Of a DNA stretch of 64,000 nt, positions 54,084 to 63,158 are shown in pieces. A model generated the notes under the pieces. It saw nothing but the letters and a program-made list of their open reading frames with translations. It made no database searches and was not told the origin of the DNA. Source of the DNA: Allocoprococcus comes (lineage in GTDB: Bacteria > Bacillota > Clostridia > Lachnospirales > Lachnospiraceae). Where the stretch lies: contig NZ_JAAIMM010000014.1 of NCBI RefSeq assembly GCF_013300725.1, forward strand, positions 31,691-95,690, given 5' to 3'. The position numbers were made by a program, and so were the translations under genes. The stretch's first letter is position 1. Every line of letters begins with the position of its first letter.

Positions 54084-54893
54084 TTAACCACCCAATCTGT
54101 ATTTCCCGTCAACAGTCCTGCAAGAAAATCTTCTCTTCACTTCATCCGGTACATCAATCAGACCAAACCGGTAGAACATTCCGTATATGTAAGTCACGCC
54201 TCGGATATCGCCCAGAGCTTTAGGACGATCAACCACTTTCCCCACCTTTTTAATATTCCGTAGTGCCAATAACACCGAACTCCATGCCAGACTTTTACTC
54301 TTCTCCCGCCTGTCAATCCACAGTTCTTTCGTGTATTGTCCATTTCTGCCTTTTCTAATTTCATAAGAAAATGGCAATCCTGAGTAGGTTTTAAATTTTA
54401 CCCCGGCATAAGCCAGAACCACTCCCCAGAAGTTTTCTTCTGTCGGATCAGCCCTCCACCGCTTCATTGCTCTGTATCTCCGCTGCCGCTCAGCTCCAAC
54501 ACTGATCTGCTCTTTGGCTGCTGTACTTGAGAAGTACACACCTTTCTGATATGGTAAGTACGAGGTAACGGAGGCTTTGGAAAGCTGAAGAGTATTTGCG
54601 GTTGAGAGGATTGCTTCTTTATAGCACTCTGTTTCTCGGTACTCCTCAAAGGTATCCCGTACCTTCTCCGCCATTTCTGATTCATACACACCAGCCGTGA
54701 TGAGGAGCTTCCTCACCTTGATAGGATTCAAGTTCAAAGCGTCGGCGATGACCTGCAGGGAGTCATTTGAATTATAGAGAACCATAGCAGCATCCATCTG
54801 CTCTTTCAAATTCTTTCCTGCATCGTATTCTGGCTTCAGCTTCTTCCGGCCTCCACCGGGCTTCCGAGATTTATGTGTTCTTTTCTCTCCCAT
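54084..54893 (-). CDS. Unknown DNA-binding-like protein
   Basis: 269 residues; not recognised. A basic N terminus ('KSRKPGGGRKKLK') precedes a likely helix-turn-helix at about residues 42-66 ('SLQVIADALNLNPIKVRKLLI') and a second similar element at about 95-115 ('LSTANTLQLSKASVTSYLPY'). The C-terminal half is basic and aromatic. The repeated HTH pattern resembles sigma-like or phage-type regulators. It lies 2 bp after a truncated VOC gene, in a stretch of gene remnants, which suggests a mobile-element origin. Confidence 0.6.
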   Translation of the reverse strand: MGEKRTHKSRKPGGGRKKLKPEYDAGKNLKEQMDAAMVLYNSNDSLQVIADALNLNPIKVRKLLITAGVYESEMAEKVRDTFEEYRETECYKEAILSTANTLQLSKASVTSYLPYQKGVYFSSTAAKEQISVGAERQRRYRAMKRWRADPTEENFWGVVLAYAGVKFKTYSGLPFSYEIRKGRNGQYTKELWIDRREKSKSLAWSSVLLALRNIKKVGKVVDRPKALGDIRGVTYIYGMFYRFGLIDVPDEVKRRFSCRTVDGKYRLGG

Positions 54894-54895
54894 GA

Positions 54896-55175
54896 TTATT
54901 CGTGCAGTTCCAGCGGCAATCCGTCTGGGTCATAAAAAAAAGTCATCTTCTTGCCGGTAAAATCGTCAACTCGGATCGGCTCACATTCAATGCCTATCTC
55001 CGCCAGCTCATTCACTATCTGCTTCACGCTGTCTACGCAAAATGCAAGATGACGCAGTCCACAGGCCTCTGGACAGTTCACACGCTTCGGAGAATTTTTC
55101 TCAGCGAAAATCTCCAGCTCTGTATATTCATTAACACGAAGATCCAGCTTCCAGTCCTTTCGTTCTGAGCATGGT
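54896..55175 (-). pseudogene. Truncated VOC-family (glyoxalase-like) gene
   Basis: The frame contains 'RKDWKLDLRVNEYTELEIFA', 'ACGLRHLAFCVDSV' and 'DDFTGKKMTFFYDPDGLPLE', the middle and C-terminal parts of a small VOC-family protein of the YaeR/GloA2 type. The first 40 or so residues are missing: upstream there is an in-frame TAA near 55200 and no start codon before the conserved region. A short reading from GTG at 55081 covers only 61 residues. The gene is therefore probably dead. Confidence 0.75.
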
Positions 55176-55210
55176 GATAATATTTTTCCTTTTATAGTTG
55201 TTTAAGTATA

Positions 55211-55327
55211 TCACAAGTCTGCAAATAAATCAGTCTTGTACACACCATTCTCCAGCATCTTCTTGAAGCTATCCTTTACTGCTGCGACATCCTCGTGGTA
55301 GCTCATGCCGTACCAGGTGTCTTCCGA
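55211..55327 (-). pseudogene. C-terminal remnant of a sugar nucleotidyltransferase-type gene
   Basis: The minus-strand frame reads 'EDTWYGMSYHEDVAAVKDSF' followed by about 17 residues and a TGA at 55213-55211. The W-Y-G-x-x-Y-x-E-D pattern near the end recalls the C terminus of bacterial nucleotidyltransferases for sugar 1-phosphates. Only about 35 codons remain; the frame is cut where the acyltransferase gene ends at 55328. This looks like the joint left by replacement of the polysaccharide cluster. Confidence 0.5.
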
Positions 55328-56401
55328 TTATTTCAATTTTTTCATGAGTGGTGCTTCAAGCAGTTTGATTCTGCATATATCAATTACTGTACATACCACA
55401 TAAATCAGTATCACACTCACAACAGCGTGAATCACCGCATTTCCAGCCTCATAAGCACCAACATTGTTAAACGTATCTTGCCACAACCATCGCCGCATGG
55501 TATTACTATTAGCGTGAATCAATAATACTCCAAATGTAGAGGCAGCAATTGTATTGATAATCTTGTCATATCCAATTTTTATATTTTTGAAAAATAGGAA
55601 GGCACTAACACCTGTCGCTAAAGCTAAGACCTTATTAGAGTCAGATACAAAGAAATAGCTGAACCCGATGTTTTTCCCTACCATGCGACTAAGCGTAGCT
55701 AACACCGCAACACTTCCCCATGATATAATCAACGACGCAATCATCAGCGTTCCCGTAATCTTCGTATTACTAAACCAGTCTTTCGGATAAAGACGAATAT
55801 ACGATGCAATTATGAAGAGGATACTAAACCATGTTACATAGTTGAATACAACATTTGCTTTTGCAAAAGACGGCAGAACCACATAAACTCCCAGACACCA
55901 CACCATTAACCAGAAATGTTCTTTTTCTGTTAGAGCATGAATCAACTTATTCAAGAACGGAATCAATAAGTAAAACAGTAAAAAGCAACTGGTAAAGTTA
56001 TCTGCCACCGTGAAAAATGGAAATATCATCTTCAAGAAACCTTTGGCTGAAAATGCTTCATATCCAGTAAAGAAGAATATACACCACAATGCAATGGCAT
56101 AAAAATATCTTTCGGCCAATAATTTACCAAACTTCTTTTTGGTAATATGCGATGTACACATAAAGTATCCAGTAATCAAAACAAAGCAATTAATACCTGT
56201 TTTTCCTGCCCATCCGAATAGCAAAAGAAAATAATCCTGAAAATGCAAACTTGCCTGTGCATCAATGCAATCAAGTAACCCTGAATTCACAAGATAATGG
56301 TGGGCTACGATCATCAGCATTGAAAGGATTCTGAAAAGTTCAATATTAGAACTCCGTACTCCCCCCCTCAAATTTTTGTCTTTAATCAATTTTGTTTCCA
56401 T
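55328..56401 (-). CDS. Membrane acyltransferase (OafA/acyltransferase 3-like) of the polysaccharide cluster
   Basis: 357 residues, about ten membrane helices. 'NIELFRILSMLMIVAHHYLVNSG' is the N-terminal signature of the acyltransferase 3 family, with the catalytic-type histidine in 'AHH'. 'GKTGINCFVLITGYFMC' is the second conserved block. It probably O-acetylates (or otherwise acylates) a sugar of the surface polysaccharide at the membrane. A 92-bp gap separates it from the second acyltransferase gene. Confidence 0.88.
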   Translation of the reverse strand: METKLIKDKNLRGGVRSSNIELFRILSMLMIVAHHYLVNSGLLDCIDAQASLHFQDYFLLLFGWAGKTGINCFVLITGYFMCTSHITKKKFGKLLAERYFYAIALWCIFFFTGYEAFSAKGFLKMIFPFFTVADNFTSCFLLFYLLIPFLNKLIHALTEKEHFWLMVWCLGVYVVLPSFAKANVVFNYVTWFSILFIIASYIRLYPKDWFSNTKITGTLMIASLIISWGSVAVLATLSRMVGKNIGFSYFFVSDSNKVLALATGVSAFLFFKNIKIGYDKIINTIAASTFGVLLIHANSNTMRRWLWQDTFNNVGAYEAGNAVIHAVVSVILIYVVCTVIDICRIKLLEAPLMKKLK

Positions 56402-56493
56402 TTAATCTTCCTCACATTGTAGTTGACACCGTATATTGCTCGAATAATTTTATTCTATCAAAATGTCACTTTTCGTTTTATTTGCGCAATCTA

Positions 56494-57408
56494 TTATTTT
56501 GATGCCATTTTTCTTTCTAAGGCTTTGCCATATCTTAATATAGGCTTTTCAACCCATTTTGTCACGATCACAGCAAAGGCAAGAGACAAAACAAAATGTA
56601 TTATGCATGCACTAACCGACATATATTGATTTTCTTCACATACTCCAAACCGAACCATAATTGAAAATATAATGTCAAAGCAAAGAAAAAAAGGAAATCC
56701 TATTTCTCCAAGCATGATTAAAAGCTTGCTCTTCCATTCTCGTTTCCTCATAAATACAAAAAGTACAATTCCTATATTATATGCAACCACATAATATAAC
56801 CAATTGTCATAAGATAGCTTTGTTGACATAATTAAAACAGCTTCAAATATCACCAGACAACACATACTATCCGCTTTCTGCTTCTTACCATTCTCTTGAA
56901 TGAAGAATTCAATTCCCAATAAAGCAACTAAGAATAGCAATGGAAACGCTGTTGGTATAGGTTTTCCCGTAGCATACCTTAAATAGCCTGCTCCCAACGA
57001 TACCATCCCCCAAAAAAGAATCCAATATTTTGGAGCATTGCTTTTCACCACATATTTTTTAAAGAAAAAAATAAAAACAAAAAAGCAAATTTGTATCGGC
57101 ATCATCCAGCTTGCTCCAAGAATGTTTCCGTATCCCATAAACTCATTAAATAATGTTATGTTTGCCATCCAACACGGTGCAGAAACATTCTTTATCTGAA
57201 ATATAAATGCAGCCATTAAAAGCACCCAATACTCCGGATACATGCGAAATAGCCTATTTACCAAATATTGCATTCCAGTTCTTTTTTTATAGGATGTATA
57301 GGTTAAATATCCCGTTATCAAGAAGAAAATCGTTACACCAACTCTACCAATTGTAAACAACAAGTTCTGCGTAACCATCAGTTTAAGATGTGATATGTAA
57401 ACAAGCAA
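56494..57408 (-). CDS. Second membrane acyltransferase (OafA-like), out of frame with its start: phase-variable
   Basis: The readable part from a TTG at 57408 gives 304 residues with acyltransferase 3 features ('YISHLKLMV', 'VGVTIFFLITGYLTYTSY'). The same frame continues upstream as ...EWLATLRGIAAL, the usual N terminus of the family, and then into the (CTCTG)n tract as repeats of QSRAE, where it ends at a TGA (57519-57517). The only start with a ribosome binding site, TTG at 57520-57518 after AGGAG, reads through the tract in another frame and stops a few codons after it. With 15 repeats the gene is therefore off; 13 or 16 repeats would join the frames. When on, it would add acyl groups to the surface polysaccharide. 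Confidence 0.8.
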   Translation of the reverse strand: MLVYISHLKLMVTQNLLFTIGRVGVTIFFLITGYLTYTSYKKRTGMQYLVNRLFRMYPEYWVLLMAAFIFQIKNVSAPCWMANITLFNEFMGYGNILGASWMMPIQICFFVFIFFFKKYVVKSNAPKYWILFWGMVSLGAGYLRYATGKPIPTAFPLLFLVALLGIEFFIQENGKKQKADSMCCLVIFEAVLIMSTKLSYDNWLYYVVAYNIGIVLFVFMRKREWKSKLLIMLGEIGFPFFLCFDIIFSIMVRFGVCEENQYMSVSACIIHFVLSLAFAVIVTKWVEKPILRYGKALERKMASK

Positions 57409-57438
57409 TGCAGCAATCCCTCTAAGCGTTGCTAACCA

Positions 57439-57517
57439 CTCTGCTCTGCTCTGCTCTGCTCTGCTCTGCTCTGCTCTGCTCTGCTCTGCTCTGCTCTGCT
57501 CTGCTCTGCTCTGCTCT
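57439..57517 (-). repeat. (CTCTG)15 pentanucleotide tract inside the acyltransferase gene
   Basis: Fifteen perfect CTCTG units run from 57439 to 57513, followed by CTCT. On the coding (minus) strand the unit is CAGAG. A 5-bp unit shifts the reading frame with each gain or loss, so slipped-strand mispairing would switch the gene. On the coding strand AGGAG and a TTG start lie directly before it (57534-57518). The pure, uninterrupted tract implies recent or ongoing change in number. Confidence 0.95.
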
Positions 57518-57574
57518 CAAGATTATATCTCTCCTGTTTCTTTCGTCAATATATTATTATTTTCATTTCCTCAA

Positions 57575-58594
57575 TTAGCGGTTGCTGTACATTTTCTCAT
57601 AGTAATTCTGGTACTCACCGCTGATGATGGTCTCCCACCACTCACGGTTATCGAGATACCACTGAATGGTCTTCTTGATTCCATCTTCAAACTTAGTCTC
57701 CGGCAGCCAGCCCAGCTCATTGTGGATCTTAGTCGGGTCAATGGCATACCGCATATCGTGACCCTTACGATCACCTACATGGGTAATCAGGCTTTCCGGC
57801 TTGCCCAGTTCCTTGCAGATGATCTTTACAATCTCGATGTTCTGCTTCTCATTGTGACCACCGACGTTGTAGACTTCACCAACACGACCCTTGTGAATAA
57901 TCAGATCAATGGCCTTGCAGTGATCTTCCACATACAGCCAGTCACGGACGTTCAGGCCCTCGCCATAAACAGGCAGCGGCTTGTCAGCCAGAGCATTAGC
58001 AATCATCAGCGGAATCAGCTTCTCCGGGAAGTGATACAGTCCATAGTTGTTAGAGCAACGAGAAATGGTCACCGGTAGGCCGTATGTACGGTGGTAAGCC
58101 AGAACCAGCAGGTCAGCGGCAGCCTTGGAACTGCTGTACGGAGAACTGGTGTGAATAGGAGTCTCCTCAGTAAAGAACAGGTCAGGACGATCCAGCGGCA
58201 GGTCGCCATAAACCTCATCGGTAGAAACCTGATGATAACGCTGGATACCATACTTGCAGCAAATGTCCATCAGCACACTGGTACCAATGATATTGGTCTG
58301 GAGGAAGATGCCCGGATCCTCGATGGAACGGTCAACATGGGACTCCGCCGCGAAGTTTACCACAATGTCCGGATGCTCTTCTTCAAACAGTTTATCCACA
58401 GCCTCACGGTCGCAGATGTCTGCCTTCACGAAGCGGAAATTCGGGTTATCCATAACAGGTGCCAGTGTGGACAGATTGCCTGCATAGGTCAGCTTATCCA
58501 AACAGATGATCCGGTAATCCGGGTATTTTTTCAGCATATGGAACACAAAGTTACTACCAATAAAACCAGCGCCGCCGGTAACAATAATATTCAT
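57575..58594 (-). CDS. rfbB: dTDP-glucose 4,6-dehydratase RfbB/RmlB
   Basis: 339 residues. NAD-binding 'VTGGAGFIGSNFV' opens the Rossmann fold; the catalytic Y-x3-K is in 'PYSSSKAAADLLV', and 'VNFAAESHVDRSI' and 'VSTDEVYGDL' are conserved. It turns dTDP-glucose into the 4-keto-6-deoxy sugar used for dTDP-rhamnose and related sugars. It follows rfbA by 18 bp. rfbC and rfbD are not in the window. Confidence 0.97.
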   Translation of the reverse strand: MNIIVTGGAGFIGSNFVFHMLKKYPDYRIICLDKLTYAGNLSTLAPVMDNPNFRFVKADICDREAVDKLFEEEHPDIVVNFAAESHVDRSIEDPGIFLQTNIIGTSVLMDICCKYGIQRYHQVSTDEVYGDLPLDRPDLFFTEETPIHTSSPYSSSKAAADLLVLAYHRTYGLPVTISRCSNNYGLYHFPEKLIPLMIANALADKPLPVYGEGLNVRDWLYVEDHCKAIDLIIHKGRVGEVYNVGGHNEKQNIEIVKIICKELGKPESLITHVGDRKGHDMRYAIDPTKIHNELGWLPETKFEDGIKKTIQWYLDNREWWETIISGEYQNYYEKMYSNR

Positions 58595-58612
58595 TCTCTT
58601 TTTCCTCGTCTT

Positions 58613-59497
58613 TCAAAAAATAATTCTATCTTCTGCCACTCTTCTCAGATGTTCGCCATAAGGAGACTTTCCATAAGCATTCGCAGATTCGAGCAATTTT
58701 TCTTTATCAATCCATTTCTCATGGTAAGCAATTTCTTCTGGTGCAGAAATTACCATATCCTGTCGATTCTGAACCGTCTGAACAAAGGTGGACGCTTCCA
58801 TCAAGCTGTCCATCGTACCAGTATCCAGCCAAGCAAACCCACGACCCAAAATCTGTGCTTTCAGCTTTTCCTGCTTAAGATACATGTCATTCAATGTGGT
58901 TATTTCAAGCTCTCCACGTGCTGAAGGAACAACCTGCTCTGCCATTTCAGACACACCAGCAGGATAGAAATATAAGCCTGTAATGCAATAGTTTGATTTC
59001 GGATTCTTCGGCTTTTCTTCAACAGAAATCACATTTTTATTCTTATCAAATTCCATGATGCCAAACCGCTCAGGGTCTTTGACATAGTAGCCAAAAATAG
59101 TTGCATATCCATTTTCTGCATTATGTACTGCATCAGACAAGTTTTTTCTAAACCATCCACCATAGAAAATATTATCTCCAAGTACCATTGCGCAAGCATC
59201 ATTTTCAATAAACTCTTTTCCAATGATGAACGCCTGCGCTAAACCATCAGGGCTTGGTTGTACAGCATATGATAAATTAGTTCCGAAATGTTTTCCATCT
59301 CCCAGCAACTCCTGAAATCTCGGTGTATCTTGCGGTGAAGAAATAATCAAGATATCTCGAATTCCGGCAAGCATCAATGTTGACAACGGGTAGTAAATCA
59401 TCGGTTTATCATACACAGGTAACAACTGTTTGCTTGTCACCCTAGTTAATGGATAAAGACGTGTACCTGAACCCCCCGCTAAAATAATTCCCTTCAT
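58613..59497 (-). CDS. rfbA: Glucose-1-phosphate thymidylyltransferase RfbA/RmlA
   Basis: 294 residues from the ATG at 59497; the GTG four codons earlier is a weaker choice. '[36 protein letters not shown]' is the nucleotidyltransferase signature; '[11 protein letters not shown]'-type and '[17 protein letters not shown]' segments follow. It makes dTDP-glucose for RfbB. 169 bp separate it from the aminotransferase gene; that gap holds only a short open frame without a recognisable product. Confidence 0.97.
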   Translation of the reverse strand: MKGIILAGGSGTRLYPLTRVTSKQLLPVYDKPMIYYPLSTLMLAGIRDILIISSPQDTPRFQELLGDGKHFGTNLSYAVQPSPDGLAQAFIIGKEFIENDACAMVLGDNIFYGGWFRKNLSDAVHNAENGYATIFGYYVKDPERFGIMEFDKNKNVISVEEKPKNPKSNYCITGLYFYPAGVSEMAEQVVPSARGELEITTLNDMYLKQEKLKAQILGRGFAWLDTGTMDSLMEASTFVQTVQNRQDMVISAPEEIAYHEKWIDKEKLLESANAYGKSPYGEHLRRVAEDRIIF

Positions 59498-59678
59498 TAG
59501 TTTTCCCACTTTCTATATTAATCACAAATTGTTATTAAGCTTTAATACATTTCTGCCGTAATAGACATTACGTTGCCTACTGCTCACAACGAAGAGGTAT
59601 GTAATTCGAGCAGCATCGCCTGTATCTAAAAGCGTACAGGCGTTCTCATCTATTTTTGTTTGTGTTTTATGGTTTCTC

Positions 59679-60785
59679 TTAACCGAGAATGATATCGCAG
59701 ATACGATCAACATCTTCCAGTGCAAGATCTGCATACAACGGCAAGGTCAGCACACGCAGTGCCAAATGCTGTGCCACAGGAGTTTTCTCCGTTCCAGCAG
59801 TCGGATAATTACGATAGCACTCAAAACTATTGGTTAGCGGATAGAAATACTTTCTCGCCGTGATGCCCTGCTCTTCCAACATCGCAAAGACTTCATTACG
59901 AGTATACTTATAGCCGTCGAAAACAACTGGGAAGTACGCATAGTTACTTTCCACATTTTCCTGAATAACACTAAGCTGAATGCCTTCTACACAAGACAGA
60001 CGCTCGCGATAACGCTCTACTACTTTCCTTCTCTTTACAATTTCATCGCTCAGATGGCGCAGATTGCAAATCCCCATTGCTGCCTGAAACTCATTCATCT
60101 TGGCATTACCACCAACAAAGCACACTGATTCAGGTCCATGAATACCAAAGTTCTTCTGATCATTCAGCAATTGAACCCAGCTATCATTTTTGAAGCAGAC
60201 TGCACCGCCTTCAATGGTATTGAATACTTTTGTAGCATGGAAGCTGAACATTGATGCATCACCAAAGCATGCAGAAGATACACCTTTGAATTTTACAGCG
60301 AAAGCATGAGCAGCATCATAGATGACTTTCAGGCCATACTTCTTTGCAATTCTATCAATTTCCTCTACATCACAAAGATTTCCGTAAACATGTACAGGCA
60401 CAATAGCAACCGTACGATCCGTAATAAGGCTCTCAATCTTTGTGACATCAATAGTATAATCTTTCTCATTAACGTCACAGAAAACTGGAACCAAGCCATT
60501 TCGAACAATTGCGTGTGTAGTAGATGCAAAAGTAAACGGTGTAGTAATCACTTCACCGCCTTCTGGCAGGTTCAGCGCTGCGATAACATTCTCCAATGCC
60601 AAATGGCCATTTGTATAAAGAGCCACATGCGGTATTCCTAAGTATTCCTCTAATTCGGACTGCAACTGTCTGTGTTTTACCCCCATGTTGGTTAGCCAAT
60701 GGCTGTCCCAAATAGAACGAATCTCTTCAACATATTCGTCAAGAGTCGGCATAGATGAACGAGTAACTAAAATTTTATTATCCAT
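59679..60785 (-). CDS. DegT/DnrJ/EryC1-family PLP aminotransferase
   Basis: 368 residues from the ATG at 60785 preceded by GGAGGG; a GTG four codons earlier is less likely. 'YDAAHAFAVKFKG' holds the PLP-contacting aspartate and 'SMFSFHATKVFNTIEGGAVCF' the Schiff-base lysine in the S-F-H-x-x-K pattern of sugar aminotransferases. 'PLTNSFECYRNYPTAGTEKTPVAQHLALRVLTLPLYADL' is the typical C terminus. It probably makes an amino sugar from a keto sugar, for example one derived from RfbB product. It is followed by the rfbA gene and preceded by the SbnB-like gene. Confidence 0.92.
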   Translation of the reverse strand: MDNKILVTRSSMPTLDEYVEEIRSIWDSHWLTNMGVKHRQLQSELEEYLGIPHVALYTNGHLALENVIAALNLPEGGEVITTPFTFASTTHAIVRNGLVPVFCDVNEKDYTIDVTKIESLITDRTVAIVPVHVYGNLCDVEEIDRIAKKYGLKVIYDAAHAFAVKFKGVSSACFGDASMFSFHATKVFNTIEGGAVCFKNDSWVQLLNDQKNFGIHGPESVCFVGGNAKMNEFQAAMGICNLRHLSDEIVKRRKVVERYRERLSCVEGIQLSVIQENVESNYAYFPVVFDGYKYTRNEVFAMLEEQGITARKYFYPLTNSFECYRNYPTAGTEKTPVAQHLALRVLTLPLYADLALEDVDRICDIILG

Positions 60786-60799
60786 ATTTCCCTCCACAA

Positions 60800-61864
60800 T
60801 CAGATACTCTTTAACAATGCATCTGTAACATCTGTTTCCTGAATCTTCCAGTCTTTTCCTAGATTACTATTCAGCACTTTCTTATAGAAACTGTATGCAA
60901 CGCTAACATCAACAAAAGAAAGACCGATGGAATTGAAATAGCAAATTTCATCATCATTTTCCCGACCAGGCTTTGTTCCGTCTATAATGTCGGCTATATT
61001 AGCATATATATCGCTATCTTTTAGCAATCCGTCTTTATACATCCGGGCAATGGTTGGTGAACCCCTATGCTTTAAAGAATGCCAATCATCACATACAATT
61101 TTTGTTGCTTTTTGCGGTACAGCGTATTCATCTTCCCATCCACCTACATGGCAGTAATAGGTTCCATTTTTTACAGCATCTGCTTTTAGAAGAGGTTCTT
61201 GGCAACTAACCGCTGTAACAATTATATCGGCGTTTTGGGCGGTCTTGTCATAATCAGAATTACACGGTATAAAATCGACATCAGGATACTTTTTTTTCAT
61301 TATATCAATAAATTGATTTTCCCCTTTTCCACTTCTGGATGCCACATAACAAGTATCTATTTGCGGGAACATCTGTTTAATCGCAACAAAGTGAGCCTTT
61401 GCTTGTTCTCCAGAGCCAATCGTTCCATATATATGGCTATCTTTACGAGCTAAATATTTTGCCCCAATTGCCCCCATACAAGCCGTGCGTAATGCAGTAA
61501 TCAGCGTGCCATCCATTACCGCAATCGGAAATCCCTGCTCCAATTCTGATAAAATAATTACGCCGGAAACATTCTGAGATGAAAACTTATGTGGGTTTTC
61601 TGGAAAAACGGATACCCATTTAATTCCACAAACACCGTCCTTCATCAATGTTGATGGCATGCAGTTAATTCTATCCTGCGTTTCCAGATTAAAGATTTGC
61701 GAAATTTTATCTGGAAGCATAACTCCACCATTTTTATAATCAACAAGAACTTCTTCAATTACCCTAATAACTTCCTGAATATCACAGCATTTTGCTTCCA
61801 TAATATCTTCCATGGATATCAGCTTGACATTTAAATCGTTTTTCAAGAAAACCCCTCCCCTCAT
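60800..61864 (-). CDS. Ornithine cyclodeaminase/SbnB-like dehydrogenase
   Basis: 354 residues from an ATG that overlaps the ATP-grasp stop by 4 bp; a TTG at 61846 with a better ribosome site (GGGGAGGGG) is an alternative. 'GVMLPDKISQIFNLETQDRINCMPSTL' and the NAD-binding 'IYGTIGSGEQAKAHFVAI' belong to the ornithine cyclodeaminase/mu-crystallin fold; the overall pattern is closest to SbnB-type enzymes that act on amino-acid adducts with NAD. The partner SbnA is absent. Together with the ATP-grasp neighbour it suggests formation and attachment of an unusual amino acid. Confidence 0.8.
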   Translation of the reverse strand: MRGGVFLKNDLNVKLISMEDIMEAKCCDIQEVIRVIEEVLVDYKNGGVMLPDKISQIFNLETQDRINCMPSTLMKDGVCGIKWVSVFPENPHKFSSQNVSGVIILSELEQGFPIAVMDGTLITALRTACMGAIGAKYLARKDSHIYGTIGSGEQAKAHFVAIKQMFPQIDTCYVASRSGKGENQFIDIMKKKYPDVDFIPCNSDYDKTAQNADIIVTAVSCQEPLLKADAVKNGTYYCHVGGWEDEYAVPQKATKIVCDDWHSLKHRGSPTIARMYKDGLLKDSDIYANIADIIDGTKPGRENDDEICYFNSIGLSFVDVSVAYSFYKKVLNSNLGKDWKIQETDVTDALLKSI

Positions 61865-63108
61865 AAAATCCTATCTACTGAAAACTTTTCGTATTGCATA
61901 TTATTACCAAGCTCATCAAATACCAGCATACTATCCTGCAACTTTGAAATCTCACTTTTAAGATCTTCCGTATCAGCGCACAAAATATCCACTTCGGCCA
62001 TTCTTTGATTTACGTCGTAACTCCAAGAAATTTCACTTCCAATCTCACATCTTGGAATCAGCGAAACCACTTTACAATTATCAGTCCGGTCGAAGCCCTG
62101 CATTTTTGCAACTTTACCTGCTTTTAACGTAGGGAACAAAACCGCTGCACGCTTACCATTCAGATTAACACCGTCATCCAACGGCTTTACATAACCGCAA
62201 TTACCTTCTAATGCGTAATGAACCATTGCTTCCATCAAATCAATGCCAAATTCTTTGGTATACACTCTTTCGTAATCAACACCCGGAAATCTCAGGCCTG
62301 GATCAAAAAACCTAAATTTACCATTGTCTTCAAACCCTTGCATAAAAATCGGACCGTTCTTGTATCCCATTGTTTTAAACATTTTCACGACATTTTGATG
62401 TGCCGTTTTCAAATATTCATCTGTAAATCTTGATGGAGAAACAGCGCATGCCACAACTTTTTCAAGGTGATTTTCCTCAGAACCACAGTAACTGTCTACC
62501 GTTCTGATCAAATAAGCTTCACCATCCACAAAGAAATATGTAACCTGAAACTCATGAGCAGCCTTCATATATTTTTCGATAAGGATATCCCCATTTGAAG
62601 ATTCGCTTTTTGCAAAGCTAATTGCATTTTTGAGTTGTTCTACCGTGTAGCACACGGACTGTCCACGCGATCCTCTACTATCAACCGGCTTAACAAACAA
62701 TGGAAAGATTGCTCGTCCAGATAAGGCTTCTTCTTCCGTGTACTCAGGAATAACATCAACGCCGTTCTCCACACACATTTTTTTGAATGCGTGCTTATCA
62801 GTCATATAGAAAAACTGATCTTTTGTTCCATAACACGGCAAATTAAGTGCCTCACAGATTTGTTGATAAGGTCTTTGACACGGGTCAATGTATCCGCAAA
62901 TGACACCATTCATTTGCTCTTTTTTACATCGTTCAACAATCTGATCTACATCTTTAATATTAAGCATCCATGCTTCATCTGCGACTTTCTTTGCAGGAGA
63001 ATCTACAAGATAATCTGTAACAATTGTGTATACACCCATCTTTTTAGCTGCCTCAACCAACTTTATCTGTTGGTCGGTTCCACCAAGAATTAAAAGCTTT
63101 TGCTTCAT
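61861..63108 (-). CDS. ATP-grasp family ligase
   Basis: 415 residues. 'KLLILGGTDQQIKLVEAAKKMG' opens the N-terminal pre-ATP domain; 'PLFVKPVDSRGSRGQSVCY' is the nucleotide-binding lysine region and 'FMQGFEDNGKFRFFDPGLRFPG' holds acidic metal ligands of the ATP-grasp fold. Such enzymes join a carboxylate to an amine with ATP. In this cluster a plausible product is an amino acid or acyl group amide-linked to an amino sugar. The stop overlaps the SbnB-like start. Confidence 0.85.
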   Translation of the reverse strand: MKQKLLILGGTDQQIKLVEAAKKMGVYTIVTDYLVDSPAKKVADEAWMLNIKDVDQIVERCKKEQMNGVICGYIDPCQRPYQQICEALNLPCYGTKDQFFYMTDKHAFKKMCVENGVDVIPEYTEEEALSGRAIFPLFVKPVDSRGSRGQSVCYTVEQLKNAISFAKSESSNGDILIEKYMKAAHEFQVTYFFVDGEAYLIRTVDSYCGSEENHLEKVVACAVSPSRFTDEYLKTAHQNVVKMFKTMGYKNGPIFMQGFEDNGKFRFFDPGLRFPGVDYERVYTKEFGIDLMEAMVHYALEGNCGYVKPLDDGVNLNGKRAAVLFPTLKAGKVAKMQGFDRTDNCKVVSLIPRCEIGSEISWSYDVNQRMAEVDILCADTEDLKSEISKLQDSMLVFDELGNNMQYEKFSVDRIL

Positions 63109-63158
63109 AAATTTCCTCTCTTTCCATTAGTACTTAATCAGTTATGCTCTTATTTCAT

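Noticed and set aside
57409..57517. A purely coding QSRAE repeat region of an intact protein
   Set aside because: The frame has a stop directly upstream of the tract and no start codon inside it, so it cannot be translated from a proper start in the present repeat number.
59522..59734. 70-codon minus-strand frame between the aminotransferase and rfbA genes
   Set aside because: It overlaps the aminotransferase end, lacks a ribosome site and resembles no family; it may be a remnant but cannot be supported.
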